From JBMYQA01 sp049600855 (GTDB lineage Bacteria; Bacteroidota; Bacteroidia; Cytophagales; Flammeovirgaceae): a DNA stretch of 7,307 nucleotides. The translations under genes and the position numbers were made by a program. Where the stretch lies: assembly GCA_049600855.1 (NCBI GenBank), contig JBMYQA010000296.1, forward strand, positions 1 to 7,307. Direction: 5' to 3'. Each line of letters starts with the position of its first letter. Positions within the stretch are counted from its first letter, which is position 1. This document shows, piece after piece, positions 1 to 5,998 of the stretch. Under the pieces are notes generated by a model. It searched no databases. It was not told the DNA's origin and worked only from the letters and a program-made list of their open reading frames with translations.

Positions 1-75
1 AACTAACAACACGATGCCCTGCCATAAAATACAGTTAAAATAAGCTTAAAGCTAATTCTATTGTCTAAAATAGTA

Positions 76-189
76 CTAATTAAAGATCAAATTTAACCTA
101 ACATATTTCTCAAATATAGAATCCCATCCTTCCTTCAATTTTTCAGTTAAATCATTTCCCAATTCACAAAAATGTTTCATATTTGCCAT
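76..189 (-). other. Doubtful 37-codon minus-strand small ORF
   Basis: Read on the minus strand, an ATG at 189-187 opens 37 codons ending in TAG at 78-76. The product would be small, soluble and rich in charged residues, with a Lys/Glu-rich middle (DLTEKLKEGWD) that could form an amphipathic helix. It has no signal peptide or membrane segment and I do not recognise a family. Open stretches of this length are common by chance, and no ribosome-binding site or promoter supports it. It could be a small hypothetical gene, the decayed end of a neighbouring gene, or chance. It lies just beside the hairpin cluster. Confidence 0.15.
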
Positions 190-196
190 CAATAAT

Positions 197-213
197 GAGT
201 AACTTTTTTACTC
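197..213. repeat. Inverted repeat, 6-bp stem, 5-nt loop
   Basis: GAGTAA at 197-202 pairs perfectly with TTACTC at 208-213 around the loop CTTTT, and TTTAT follows. On the + strand this could act as a weak terminator for something upstream of the window. The stem has only two G-C pairs, so it would be unstable alone. It is the first of three hairpins within 77 nt. Confidence 0.4.
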
Positions 214-230
214 TTTATGGATTTTTATAA

Positions 231-247
231 CACTCAAACTGTGAGTG
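231..247. repeat. Inverted repeat, 6-bp stem, 5-nt loop
   Basis: CACTCA at 231-236 pairs perfectly with TGAGTG at 242-247 around the loop AACTG. There is no T-run after it, so a terminator is unlikely. An operator half-site pair or a leader-RNA hairpin is possible. It is the middle one of the three hairpins. Confidence 0.4.
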
Positions 248-258
248 ACGTGGCGAAG

Positions 259-273
259 CTGTATCTAATACAG
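259..273. repeat. Inverted repeat, 6-bp stem, 3-nt loop
   Basis: CTGTAT at 259-264 pairs perfectly with ATACAG at 268-273 around the loop CTA. The preceding GTGGCGAAG is GC-rich against an AT-rich background. Together they resemble half of a REP-like intergenic palindrome, but the matching right arm is not present, so that reading is only a suggestion. An operator for the regulator encoded at 340 is another possibility. Confidence 0.4.
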
Positions 274-339
274 AACCATTCCTTCAATATCAACTTATAT
301 CCATAAACACTTCTTATTCCCTCCATTCATTATTGTATT

Positions 340-867
340 ATGCTAGACACTTTAATCTCTTCAAAAACACGTATCAAACTACTTCTAAAGTTTTTTTTGA
401 ACGATAAGAGTAGAGGATATTTACGGGGTTTAGCTGATGAATTTGGAGAAAGTACCAATGCAATTCGCATTGAACTAAATCGTTTTGAAGATGCTAATAT
501 GCTAGAATCTGAACTTGAAGGGAATAAACGATTTTACAGAGCAAATACACAACATCCACTATTTCATGAACTTCAAAACATCATTAAAAAGTTTGTGGGA
601 ATCGACCAAATCGTAGAACGTATTTCTAAACGATTGGGTAATGTACAAAAAGTGTATTTAGAAGGAGACTTAGCGAAAGGAATTGACAGTAATATCATTG
701 ATATTATGTTAGTTGGAGAAGGCATTGATCGCCCTTACTTAAGCCAACTTTTGGCTAAAGCAGAGCAAATTGTAAAAAAACATATTCGATATCGTATTGT
801 GACTGAGGATATCACTTCTACCCAAGAAGAGAATGTCCCTAATTTATTAATTTGGACAAGAGAATGA
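340..867 (+). CDS. Winged-helix protein with degenerate nucleotidyltransferase-like domain, putative regulator
   Basis: This 175-residue soluble protein is probably a DNA-binding regulator of the polysaccharide locus. Residues about 5-70 look like a winged helix-turn-helix: helices around 8-20 and 26-35, a recognition-helix segment around 38-50 (STNAIRIELNRFE), then a basic wing near 58-68. Residues about 95-160 resemble a minimal nucleotidyltransferase (MNT) fold, with GDLAKG (109-114) where active enzymes have G-S-x-A-x-G, and NIID (118-121) where they have D-x-D. The Ser and the first Asp are missing, so catalysis is unlikely and the domain may sense a ligand. From memory, close relatives sit directly before nucleotide-sugar dehydrogenases in Bacteroidota glycan loci, usually annotated as ArsR-like or winged-helix proteins. 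Its TGA overlaps the next gene's ATG (ATGA, 864-867), implying translational coupling. A T8 run lies at codons 18-20. The start is the first ATG in frame, without a Shine-Dalgarno. The regulatory role is inferred. Confidence 0.8.
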   Translation: MLDTLISSKTRIKLLLKFFLNDKSRGYLRGLADEFGESTNAIRIELNRFEDANMLESELEGNKRFYRANTQHPLFHELQNIIKKFVGIDQIVERISKRLGNVQKVYLEGDLAKGIDSNIIDIMLVGEGIDRPYLSQLLAKAEQIVKKHIRYRIVTEDITSTQEENVPNLLIWTRE

Positions 868-2162
868 GTACTAACAGTAAAAAAATTGCAGTGATCGGTT
901 TAGGCTATGTAGGCTTACCTCTTGCAGTAGAGTTTGCAAAAAAGTTTGAAGTTGTAGGGCTTGACATTAACGAAAGTCGTATAGCTGAACTGAAAACAGG
1001 ACATGATTCGACCTTAGAGGTTGAAGATGAACTTTTACAAGCAGTTTTATTAAAAAACGGCCAAGTAGGAAATGCGGATAAAGGTTTAACTTTAGCAAGT
1101 ACTCCTAGTGCAATCACAGACTGCAATGTATATATTGTAACTGTTCCAACTCCAACAGATAAAAATAATCGCCCAGTACTTACGCCAATGATCAAGGCTT
1201 CGGAATCAATTGGGAACGTTTTGAAGAAAGGTGATATTGTGATCTATGAATCTACTGTTTATCCTGGAGTAACAGAAGATGAGTGCGTTCCTGTATTGGA
1301 AAAGACATCTGGTTTAACTTATAATGTTGACTTCTTTGTAGGCTACTCCCCTGAGCGTATCAACCCAGGAGATAAAAAACACACGGTTACTAAAATCTTA
1401 AAGGTAACTTCAGGCTCTACGCCTGAAATTGCTGAAGAAGTGGATCAACTTTACAAAAGTGTGATTACTGCGGGTACGCATAAAGCGCCTTCTATTAAAG
1501 TCGCAGAAGCTGCAAAAGTTATTGAAAATAGTCAGCGAGATATCAATATTGCCTTTGTCAATGAGTTGGCTAAAATATTCAATCTCATGGATATTGATAC
1601 CTCTGAGGTATTAGAAGCTGCTGGCACCAAATGGAACTTCCTTCCCTTCAGACCTGGCCTTGTAGGTGGGCATTGCATTGGAGTAGATCCGTACTATTTA
1701 GCGCAAAAGGCGCAGGAAGTTGGTTATCATCCAGAAATCATTCTTGCTGGCCGTCGATTAAATGATGGCATGGGACAATATGTGGCAACAGAGGTCGTCA
1801 AGATGATGTTGAAAGCTGACCTTACGGTAAAAGGCTCCAACATCTTAATGTTAGGAATCACGTTTAAAGAGAACTGCCCTGATATCAGAAACACCAGAGC
1901 AATTGATATTTATACCGAACTTCTTTCTTACGACATCAATATTGATGTTTATGACCCTTGGGCCGATGCACAAGAAGTAGAAGAAGAATTTGGATTGAAC
2001 TTAACAGCTAAAGAAAATTTAGCCACCTATGATACCATCATTCTAGCTGTGGCTCATAAAGAGTTCTTAGATGAAGATATTAGTATTTGGAAAAAGCCTA
2101 ATGGACTTGTTTATGATGTAAAAAGTATTCTTCCTAAAGATTTGGTTAATAAGAGGCTCTAA
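864..2162 (+). CDS. tviB: UDP-N-acetylhexosamine 6-dehydrogenase (TviB/WbpO type nucleotide-sugar dehydrogenase)
   Basis: A cytosolic enzyme of the UDP-glucose/GDP-mannose dehydrogenase family, 432 residues, full length for the family. It should oxidise C6 of a UDP-HexNAc, most likely UDP-GlcNAc to UDP-GlcNAcA, using two NAD+. The N-terminal Rossmann motif is GLGYVG (12-17) with an acidic strand end at D34. The central domain has K218 and N222 within AAKVIENSQRD, and the catalytic Cys271 lies in GGHCIGVDPYYL (268-279). The C-terminal UDP-binding domain spans about 320-430, with GITFKENCPDIRNTR (331-345). The motifs look closer to TviB/WbpO than to UDP-glucose dehydrogenase, but the exact HexNAc cannot be fixed by eye. 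The ATG at 864 is chosen because it overlaps the previous stop as ATGA. An in-frame TTG at 852 would add four residues and is less likely. A terminator-like hairpin covers the stop codon. The next gene, a WbpP-like epimerase, fits the Vi-type pathway. Confidence 0.92.
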   Translation: MSTNSKKIAVIGLGYVGLPLAVEFAKKFEVVGLDINESRIAELKTGHDSTLEVEDELLQAVLLKNGQVGNADKGLTLASTPSAITDCNVYIVTVPTPTDKNNRPVLTPMIKASESIGNVLKKGDIVIYESTVYPGVTEDECVPVLEKTSGLTYNVDFFVGYSPERINPGDKKHTVTKILKVTSGSTPEIAEEVDQLYKSVITAGTHKAPSIKVAEAAKVIENSQRDINIAFVNELAKIFNLMDIDTSEVLEAAGTKWNFLPFRPGLVGGHCIGVDPYYLAQKAQEVGYHPEIILAGRRLNDGMGQYVATEVVKMMLKADLTVKGSNILMLGITFKENCPDIRNTRAIDIYTELLSYDINIDVYDPWADAQEVEEEFGLNLTAKENLATYDTIILAVAHKEFLDEDISIWKKPNGLVYDVKSILPKDLVNKRL

Positions 2163-2176
2163 GTGCCTCTCTTTTT
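2152..2176 (+). terminator. Terminator-like hairpin spanning the dehydrogenase stop codon
   Basis: AGAGGC at 2152-2157 pairs perfectly with GCCTCT at 2165-2170 (six pairs, four of them G-C) around a 7-nt loop. The sequence CTTTTT follows at 2171-2176. The loop contains the TAA stop at 2160-2162, so terminating ribosomes would cover the structure. Stem plus T-run fits an intrinsic terminator or attenuator inside the gene series. The stem is short, so read-through is likely. I saw no clear promoter between it and the next start at 2210. Confidence 0.55.
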
Positions 2177-2209
2177 ATAAGTAATCTATCAAACCTTCAC
2201 TCGAAGAAA

Positions 2210-3268
2210 ATGCTTTCAAATAGCGACAAAACACTCACTAACAGCCGCGTACTGGTAACAGGAGGTGCTGGATTTATTGGTTCAAACTTATGTGATGTTC
2301 TATTGGCACAAAACAACGAAGTTATTTGTTTAGATAACTTCGCTACGGGTCATCGACATAATATTGAGCCCTTCTTAGCTCATCAAAATTTCACATTTCT
2401 CGAAGGAGATATTCGAAACTTTGAAGATTGTAAAAAAGCGGTTGATGGGTGCGACTATGTACTCCATCAAGCTGCATTAGGTTCAGTACCTCGAAGCATA
2501 AAAGATCCCATCACCTCTACTAATGTGAACATTGGTGGGTTTGTGAATATGCTTACCGCTGCTAAGGATGCCAAGGTTAAACGATTTGTGTATGCAGCTA
2601 GCTCTTCCACTTATGGAGACAATCGTGAATTACCCAAGATTGAACATCGAATTGGCAATGCCTTATCGCCTTATGCAATTACAAAGTATGTGAATGAGCT
2701 CTATGCCAAAAACTTTTCAGAGTTGTATGGCTTAGAAACGATTGGTTTAAGGTATTTTAATGTATTTGGAAAACGCCAAGATCCTAGTGGCGCTTATGCC
2801 GCTGTTATTCCAAAATTCATTAAATTATTAATCCATGGAGAATCTCCTGTAATCAATGGAGACGGCAGTTATAGCAGAGATTTCACCTACATCGATAATG
2901 TAATTTTAGCGAATCAATTAGCTGCGATTACCCCCACTACAGAACTCCAGAGCAGACAAAAAGCGTACTATACTGCACAAGAAATTGAAGTTCAATCATC
3001 TACTGCCCTCAGTGAGATTTTCAATGTTGCCTTTGGAGAACGTACCACACTGATCGAGTTAGTAGATTACTTGAAAGAATCCTTATCCAAATTCGATGCT
3101 TCTATAGCCAAGATAGCTCCTAAATTTGGACCTAATCGTGTAGGAGATGTCCCTCATTCTTTAGCTAGTGTTCAAAAAGGAGGCTCCTTATTAGCATATT
3201 ATCCTACTGTTTCTGTGAAGGATGGAATTGCCTTAGCATCAAGATGGTATTGGGAAAATTTGAAATAA
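2210..3268 (+). CDS. wbpP: UDP-N-acetylhexosamine(uronate) 4-epimerase, WbpP/TviC type
   Basis: An extended short-chain dehydrogenase/reductase of 352 residues that should invert C4 of UDP-GlcNAc or UDP-GlcNAcA, giving the galacto form. The NAD-binding motif is GGAGFIG (18-24), followed by D42 at the strand end. The catalytic part has SSST (131-134) and Y155-x3-K159 in SPYAITK. The family blocks LRYFNVFGKRQDPSGAY (180-196) and SRDFTYIDN (222-230) match WbpP/TviC. In RVGDVPHS, Ser317 falls where E. coli GalE has bulky Tyr299, in line with acceptance of N-acetylated sugars. Compared with P. aeruginosa WbpP as I remember it, about 20 extra polar residues lie between 241 and 269. The gene starts 47 nt after the dehydrogenase, with no Shine-Dalgarno at its ATG. 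Next to TviB, the likely product is UDP-GalNAcA. The exact substrate is inferred. Confidence 0.9.
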   Translation: MLSNSDKTLTNSRVLVTGGAGFIGSNLCDVLLAQNNEVICLDNFATGHRHNIEPFLAHQNFTFLEGDIRNFEDCKKAVDGCDYVLHQAALGSVPRSIKDPITSTNVNIGGFVNMLTAAKDAKVKRFVYAASSSTYGDNRELPKIEHRIGNALSPYAITKYVNELYAKNFSELYGLETIGLRYFNVFGKRQDPSGAYAAVIPKFIKLLIHGESPVINGDGSYSRDFTYIDNVILANQLAAITPTTELQSRQKAYYTAQEIEVQSSTALSEIFNVAFGERTTLIELVDYLKESLSKFDASIAKIAPKFGPNRVGDVPHSLASVQKGGSLLAYYPTVSVKDGIALASRWYWENLK

Positions 3269-3284
3269 ATCAACCCTCACCCCA

Positions 3285-4301
3285 ATGAACAACAAAATAT
3301 TGGTTACAGGAGCCGCAGGTTTTATTGGCTTCCATTTAAGTAAACGCCTAATTGAACAAGGCTATCATGTCATTGGACTAGATAACCTCAATACTTATTA
3401 TGACATTCAATTAAAGCTAGATCGCCTAAAAAACTTAGGCATCCAGTTAGAAGAAACTACACTTGGGCAACACATTCAATCAACTAGCTGTAACTTTGAG
3501 TTATTGGTAAATAATTTAGAAAACGATGAAGTGTGGAACGTTCCTGCCATGGAATCTGTGACAGAGGTGATCAACTTAGCCGCACAAGCAGGTGTTCGTT
3601 ACAGCTTAGAAAATCCTAAAAGTTATGTCTCTTCTAATGTAAATGGCTTCCTAAATATTTTGGAGTTTTGCCGAACAAAATCCATTAAGCATTTACTCTA
3701 TGCGAGCAGTTCTTCAGTTTATGGCATGGAATCCACACAGCCATTCTCTGAATCTGAACGATGCGATAAGCCTGTCAGCCTCTATGCCGCTACTAAACGA
3801 GCCAATGAACTCATGGCCTATACCTACAACCATTTATACAACATCAATGTAATGGGGCTTCGGTTTTTCACGGTATACGGCCCTTGGGGACGACCTGATA
3901 TGGCTCCCATGCTGTTTGCCAAAGCAGCCTTTGCCAATGAGCCCATTAAAGTGTTTAATCATGGCAATCAGTCGCGAGACTTCACCTACATTGACGATAT
4001 CATCAATGGCATTGTCGAATTATTTGAAAATCGCCAAAACCTCATTAAAGGTGCTGAAGTTTGTAATATCGGAAATGGCTCTCCCGTTCCATTAATGGAA
4101 TTTATTGGAGCGATGGAAAATGCCACTGGCAAAACCATTGAAAAGCATATGATTGATGCCCAGCCAGGAGATGTGAAAGTGACTTTCGCAAACACGGAAA
4201 AGCTGAAAAACTTAACGGGCTACCAAGCCCAAACTGCCATTCATGATGGCGTAGACAAGTTTATGACTTGGTACAAGTCTTATCATGAAATCAATGCATA
4301 A
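3285..4301 (+). CDS. UDP-glucuronate 4-epimerase-type SDR epimerase
   Basis: A second extended SDR epimerase, 338 residues, usual family length, cytosolic. The NAD-binding motif is GAAGFIG (9-15), then D33 in LDNLNTYYD, a block typical of UDP-glucuronate 4-epimerases (LpsL/Uge type). Catalytic elements are SSSS (141-144) and Y167-x3-K171 in SLYAATK. The block LRFFTVYGPWGRPDMAP (192-208) is the strongest family marker, and SRDFTYIDD (230-238) and PGDV (294-297) complete the substrate side. It would interconvert UDP-GlcA and UDP-GalA, but beside a HexNAc dehydrogenase the real substrate could be an N-acetylated or otherwise modified hexuronate. It starts 16 nt after the preceding epimerase, almost certainly on the same transcript. 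It is a distant paralogue of that gene, not a recent duplicate, since the motifs match different subfamilies. No Shine-Dalgarno is present. Confidence 0.85.
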   Translation: MNNKILVTGAAGFIGFHLSKRLIEQGYHVIGLDNLNTYYDIQLKLDRLKNLGIQLEETTLGQHIQSTSCNFELLVNNLENDEVWNVPAMESVTEVINLAAQAGVRYSLENPKSYVSSNVNGFLNILEFCRTKSIKHLLYASSSSVYGMESTQPFSESERCDKPVSLYAATKRANELMAYTYNHLYNINVMGLRFFTVYGPWGRPDMAPMLFAKAAFANEPIKVFNHGNQSRDFTYIDDIINGIVELFENRQNLIKGAEVCNIGNGSPVPLMEFIGAMENATGKTIEKHMIDAQPGDVKVTFANTEKLKNLTGYQAQTAIHDGVDKFMTWYKSYHEINA

Positions 4302-4355
4302 TTCTTAAGCTACTTTCCTCTTCTCATTTTATCAATTCTACCCTAACACTAGCCC

Positions 4356-5360
4356 ATGTCAAAACCTTTTATTATTGCTGAACTTGGTCAAGCTCACGAA
4401 GGAAGCTTGGGAATTGCACATTCTTATATTGATGCGCTGGCAACTACTGGTGTAGATGCCGTTAAATTCCAAACCCACATTGCCGATGCTGAAAGCAGTG
4501 TACATGAACCGTTTCGCGTAAAATTCAGCTACGAAGATGATAAACGGATTGATTATTGGAGACGAATGGAATTTACTCCAGAACAATGGGTAGGCCTTAA
4601 AGCACATTGCGAAGAAAAAGGGATGGAATTTATCTCCTCTCCATTTAGTAATGCCGCAGTAGAATTGTTAGAAAAACTTGAGGTAAAGCGTTACAAGATT
4701 GGTTCTGGAGAAGTATCCAATTTTTTAATGTTAGCGCTCATCGCGAAAACCAAAAAACCAATCATTGTATCTTCGGGCATGAGTTCTTTTGAAGAGTTAG
4801 ATCAAACTATTGATTTTCTCAAAGAAAAGGAAAGCCCAATTAGTATTTTACAATGTACAACGGCCTACCCCACTCAACCTCATGAATGGGGGCTTAATGT
4901 CATTCAAGAACTAAAAGACAGGTATCAAGTACCTGTAGGTTTTAGTGATCATTCAGGTGACATTTTTGCGTGTTTAGCAGCTACTACACTAGGAGCAGAC
5001 TTACTGGAGTTTCATGTAGTTTTTGATAAGAGAATGTTTGGACCAGATGCTCGTTCTTCACTAACGATTGATCAAACAAAACGATTAGTAGATGGCATTC
5101 GGCAAATTCGAAGCTCCCTAGATGCGCCAATAGATAAAACAGACAACTCAAAATACAGTACCTTAAAAAGCATTTTTGAAAAGTCTTTAGCCGTAAATAA
5201 AGATTTGCCCAAAGGCACAGTACTTACTATTGATGACTTAGAGACTAAAAAACCAAAAGGTTTAGGAATAAATGCAAGTGAATTTAGAGACGTAATCGGT
5301 AAACAGTTGAATACGGATAAAAAGAAAAACGATTTTTTAACAAACAACAATCTTTTATGA
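4356..5360 (+). CDS. neuB: NeuB-family nonulosonic acid synthase (sialic/legionaminic acid synthase type)
   Basis: Condenses phosphoenolpyruvate with an N-acetylated hexose (ManNAc or a diamino analogue) to form a nine-carbon nonulosonic acid, in the cytosol. It has 334 residues, typical length. The TIM barrel covers about 1-255 with AELGQAHEG (8-16), VKFQTH (36-41), SSPFS (94-98), GSGE (116-119), SSGMSS (139-144) and SDHS (197-200). His199 and His220 are 21 residues apart, like the Mn2+-binding His215/His236 of Neisseria NeuB. The C-terminal antifreeze-like SAF domain is about 275-334. Several family-signature residues differ: AH for the usual NH in the first motif, EFH (218-220) for EKH, and KKPKG (298-302) for KRPG. 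These suggest a divergent subfamily with a possibly different acceptor sugar. It starts 54 nt after the preceding epimerase without a Shine-Dalgarno, and its TGA overlaps the next ATG (ATGA). Family assignment is firm; the product is open. Confidence 0.88.
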   Translation: MSKPFIIAELGQAHEGSLGIAHSYIDALATTGVDAVKFQTHIADAESSVHEPFRVKFSYEDDKRIDYWRRMEFTPEQWVGLKAHCEEKGMEFISSPFSNAAVELLEKLEVKRYKIGSGEVSNFLMLALIAKTKKPIIVSSGMSSFEELDQTIDFLKEKESPISILQCTTAYPTQPHEWGLNVIQELKDRYQVPVGFSDHSGDIFACLAATTLGADLLEFHVVFDKRMFGPDARSSLTIDQTKRLVDGIRQIRSSLDAPIDKTDNSKYSTLKSIFEKSLAVNKDLPKGTVLTIDDLETKKPKGLGINASEFRDVIGKQLNTDKKKNDFLTNNNLL

Positions 5361-5998
5361 AATTGTATCACGAAGTTGCTAAAAAGTTTGCAGCAAAAGA
5401 AGGCTCCGAACGTATCGCTTCAGAACATGCACTCCAAGGTTTAGAAAAGCGAATTAGAAAAGGAAATATCAACAATATTCTTGAGTTTGGTATCGGTATA
5501 GGTACAATTCCTTATCTAATTAGTCAAATTGCCAAAGACGAAAAGCGAAAAATTAACTACTATGGTACAGAGCTAAATGAATTTTGTTTAGGAAAAATTA
5601 AAGAAAACATTGACACCACAGACAATGAGTACTTTAATTTTAATGTGATGAGTGATGTAGAAGAACTTCCATCAGATTTTATTGCTGATTTAGTGATTAT
5701 TGATGGCGATGTATCTAATTATGAAAAGATCAAAGACATTTTGAGTGAGGCAGCCATAATTTTTATTGAAGGTACCCGAACCATACAACAAGACGCCATC
5801 AAAAAAGTGTATCCTAATGCTTTGATTAGCACACACATATCACTCCACAAAAACCCTCCTTATAGCCCTTTTCCATCTACTAGATATTTAGGTGCTTTTC
5901 GTACTGTTTATGTAAATAAAAGTTTCAATAATACACTGAATTATTGGACCGATCGATTACAAACAAAAATCAAGTATCAACTGAGAAAACTTCAATGA
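5357..5998 (+). CDS. Class I SAM-methyltransferase-fold protein, function unknown
   Basis: I do not recognise a named family for this 213-residue protein. The core looks like a class I S-adenosylmethionine methyltransferase: a glycine-rich loop ILEFGIGIGT (41-50) as motif I, an acidic strand end GTEL (70-73) where the ribose of SAM is usually held, and DLVIIDGD (111-118) as the motif before strand 5. FIEGTR (136-141) could lie in the active-site loop. There is no signal peptide or membrane segment, and the C-terminus is basic and amphipathic (about 196-213). It is coupled on both sides: its ATG overlaps the neuB stop and its TGA overlaps the neuC start, each by 4 nt. This placement suggests a step in nonulosonate synthesis or modification, for example O-methylation, but that is inference. 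It looks more AT-rich than the neighbouring epimerase genes. A non-catalytic Rossmann protein remains possible. Confidence 0.65.
   Translation: MKLYHEVAKKFAAKEGSERIASEHALQGLEKRIRKGNINNILEFGIGIGTIPYLISQIAKDEKRKINYYGTELNEFCLGKIKENIDTTDNEYFNFNVMSDVEELPSDFIADLVIIDGDVSNYEKIKDILSEAAIIFIEGTRTIQQDAIKKVYPNALISTHISLHKNPPYSPFPSTRYLGAFRTVYVNKSFNNTLNYWTDRLQTKIKYQLRKLQ

Larger units (their letters stand above)
1..339. other. Intergenic region upstream of the polysaccharide operon
   Basis: This AT-rich stretch has no recognisable protein-coding gene in any frame beyond one doubtful 37-codon minus-strand ORF. It contains three short perfect inverted repeats close together (197-213, 231-247, 259-273) and an 11-nt odd palindrome at 43-53. 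The segment at about 242-262 is visibly more GC-rich than its surroundings. It should carry the promoter for the downstream gene series, but I found no convincing Bacteroidota-type promoter (TTG, about 20 nt, then TAnnTTTG). The part just before the start at 340 is pyrimidine-rich and has no Shine-Dalgarno sequence. Confidence 0.6.

Noticed and set aside
43..53. 11-nt odd palindrome AGCTT-A-AAGCT
   Set aside because: It is short and AT-rich, with no partner site or promoter nearby; chance is a sufficient explanation.
178..185. CATATTTG as a Bacteroidota -7 box (TAnnTTTG)
   Set aside because: It has one mismatch in the key TA, and no TTG lies at the right distance upstream.
241..262. ops/JUMPstart-like antitermination element in the GC-rich patch
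   Set aside because: The patch GACGTGGCGAAG does not match the ops core GGCGGTAG closely enough.
852..863. Upstream TTG start for the dehydrogenase
   Set aside because: It adds only four residues ahead of an ATG that forms a neat ATGA overlap with the preceding stop.
905..1195. Minus-strand open frame of 96 codons within the dehydrogenase gene
   Set aside because: It lies entirely opposite a gene with clear family motifs, and its translation shows no recognisable domain; it is a shadow frame.
3986..4195. Minus-strand open frame of 69 codons within the second epimerase gene
   Set aside because: It is antisense to conserved epimerase sequence and has no independent support.
4359..4607. Minus-strand open frame of 82 codons within neuB
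   Set aside because: It lies opposite the conserved first barrel motifs of NeuB, and no family or start signal is seen.
5072..5371. Minus-strand open frame of 99 codons over the neuB end
   Set aside because: It is opposite the SAF domain and the neuB/methyltransferase junction; its hydrophobic look comes from reading Lys-rich codons backwards.
5944..5994. Upstream TTG start for neuC
   Set aside because: It would add 17 residues inside the preceding gene; the ATG at 5995 overlaps the stop and begins right before the first conserved strand.
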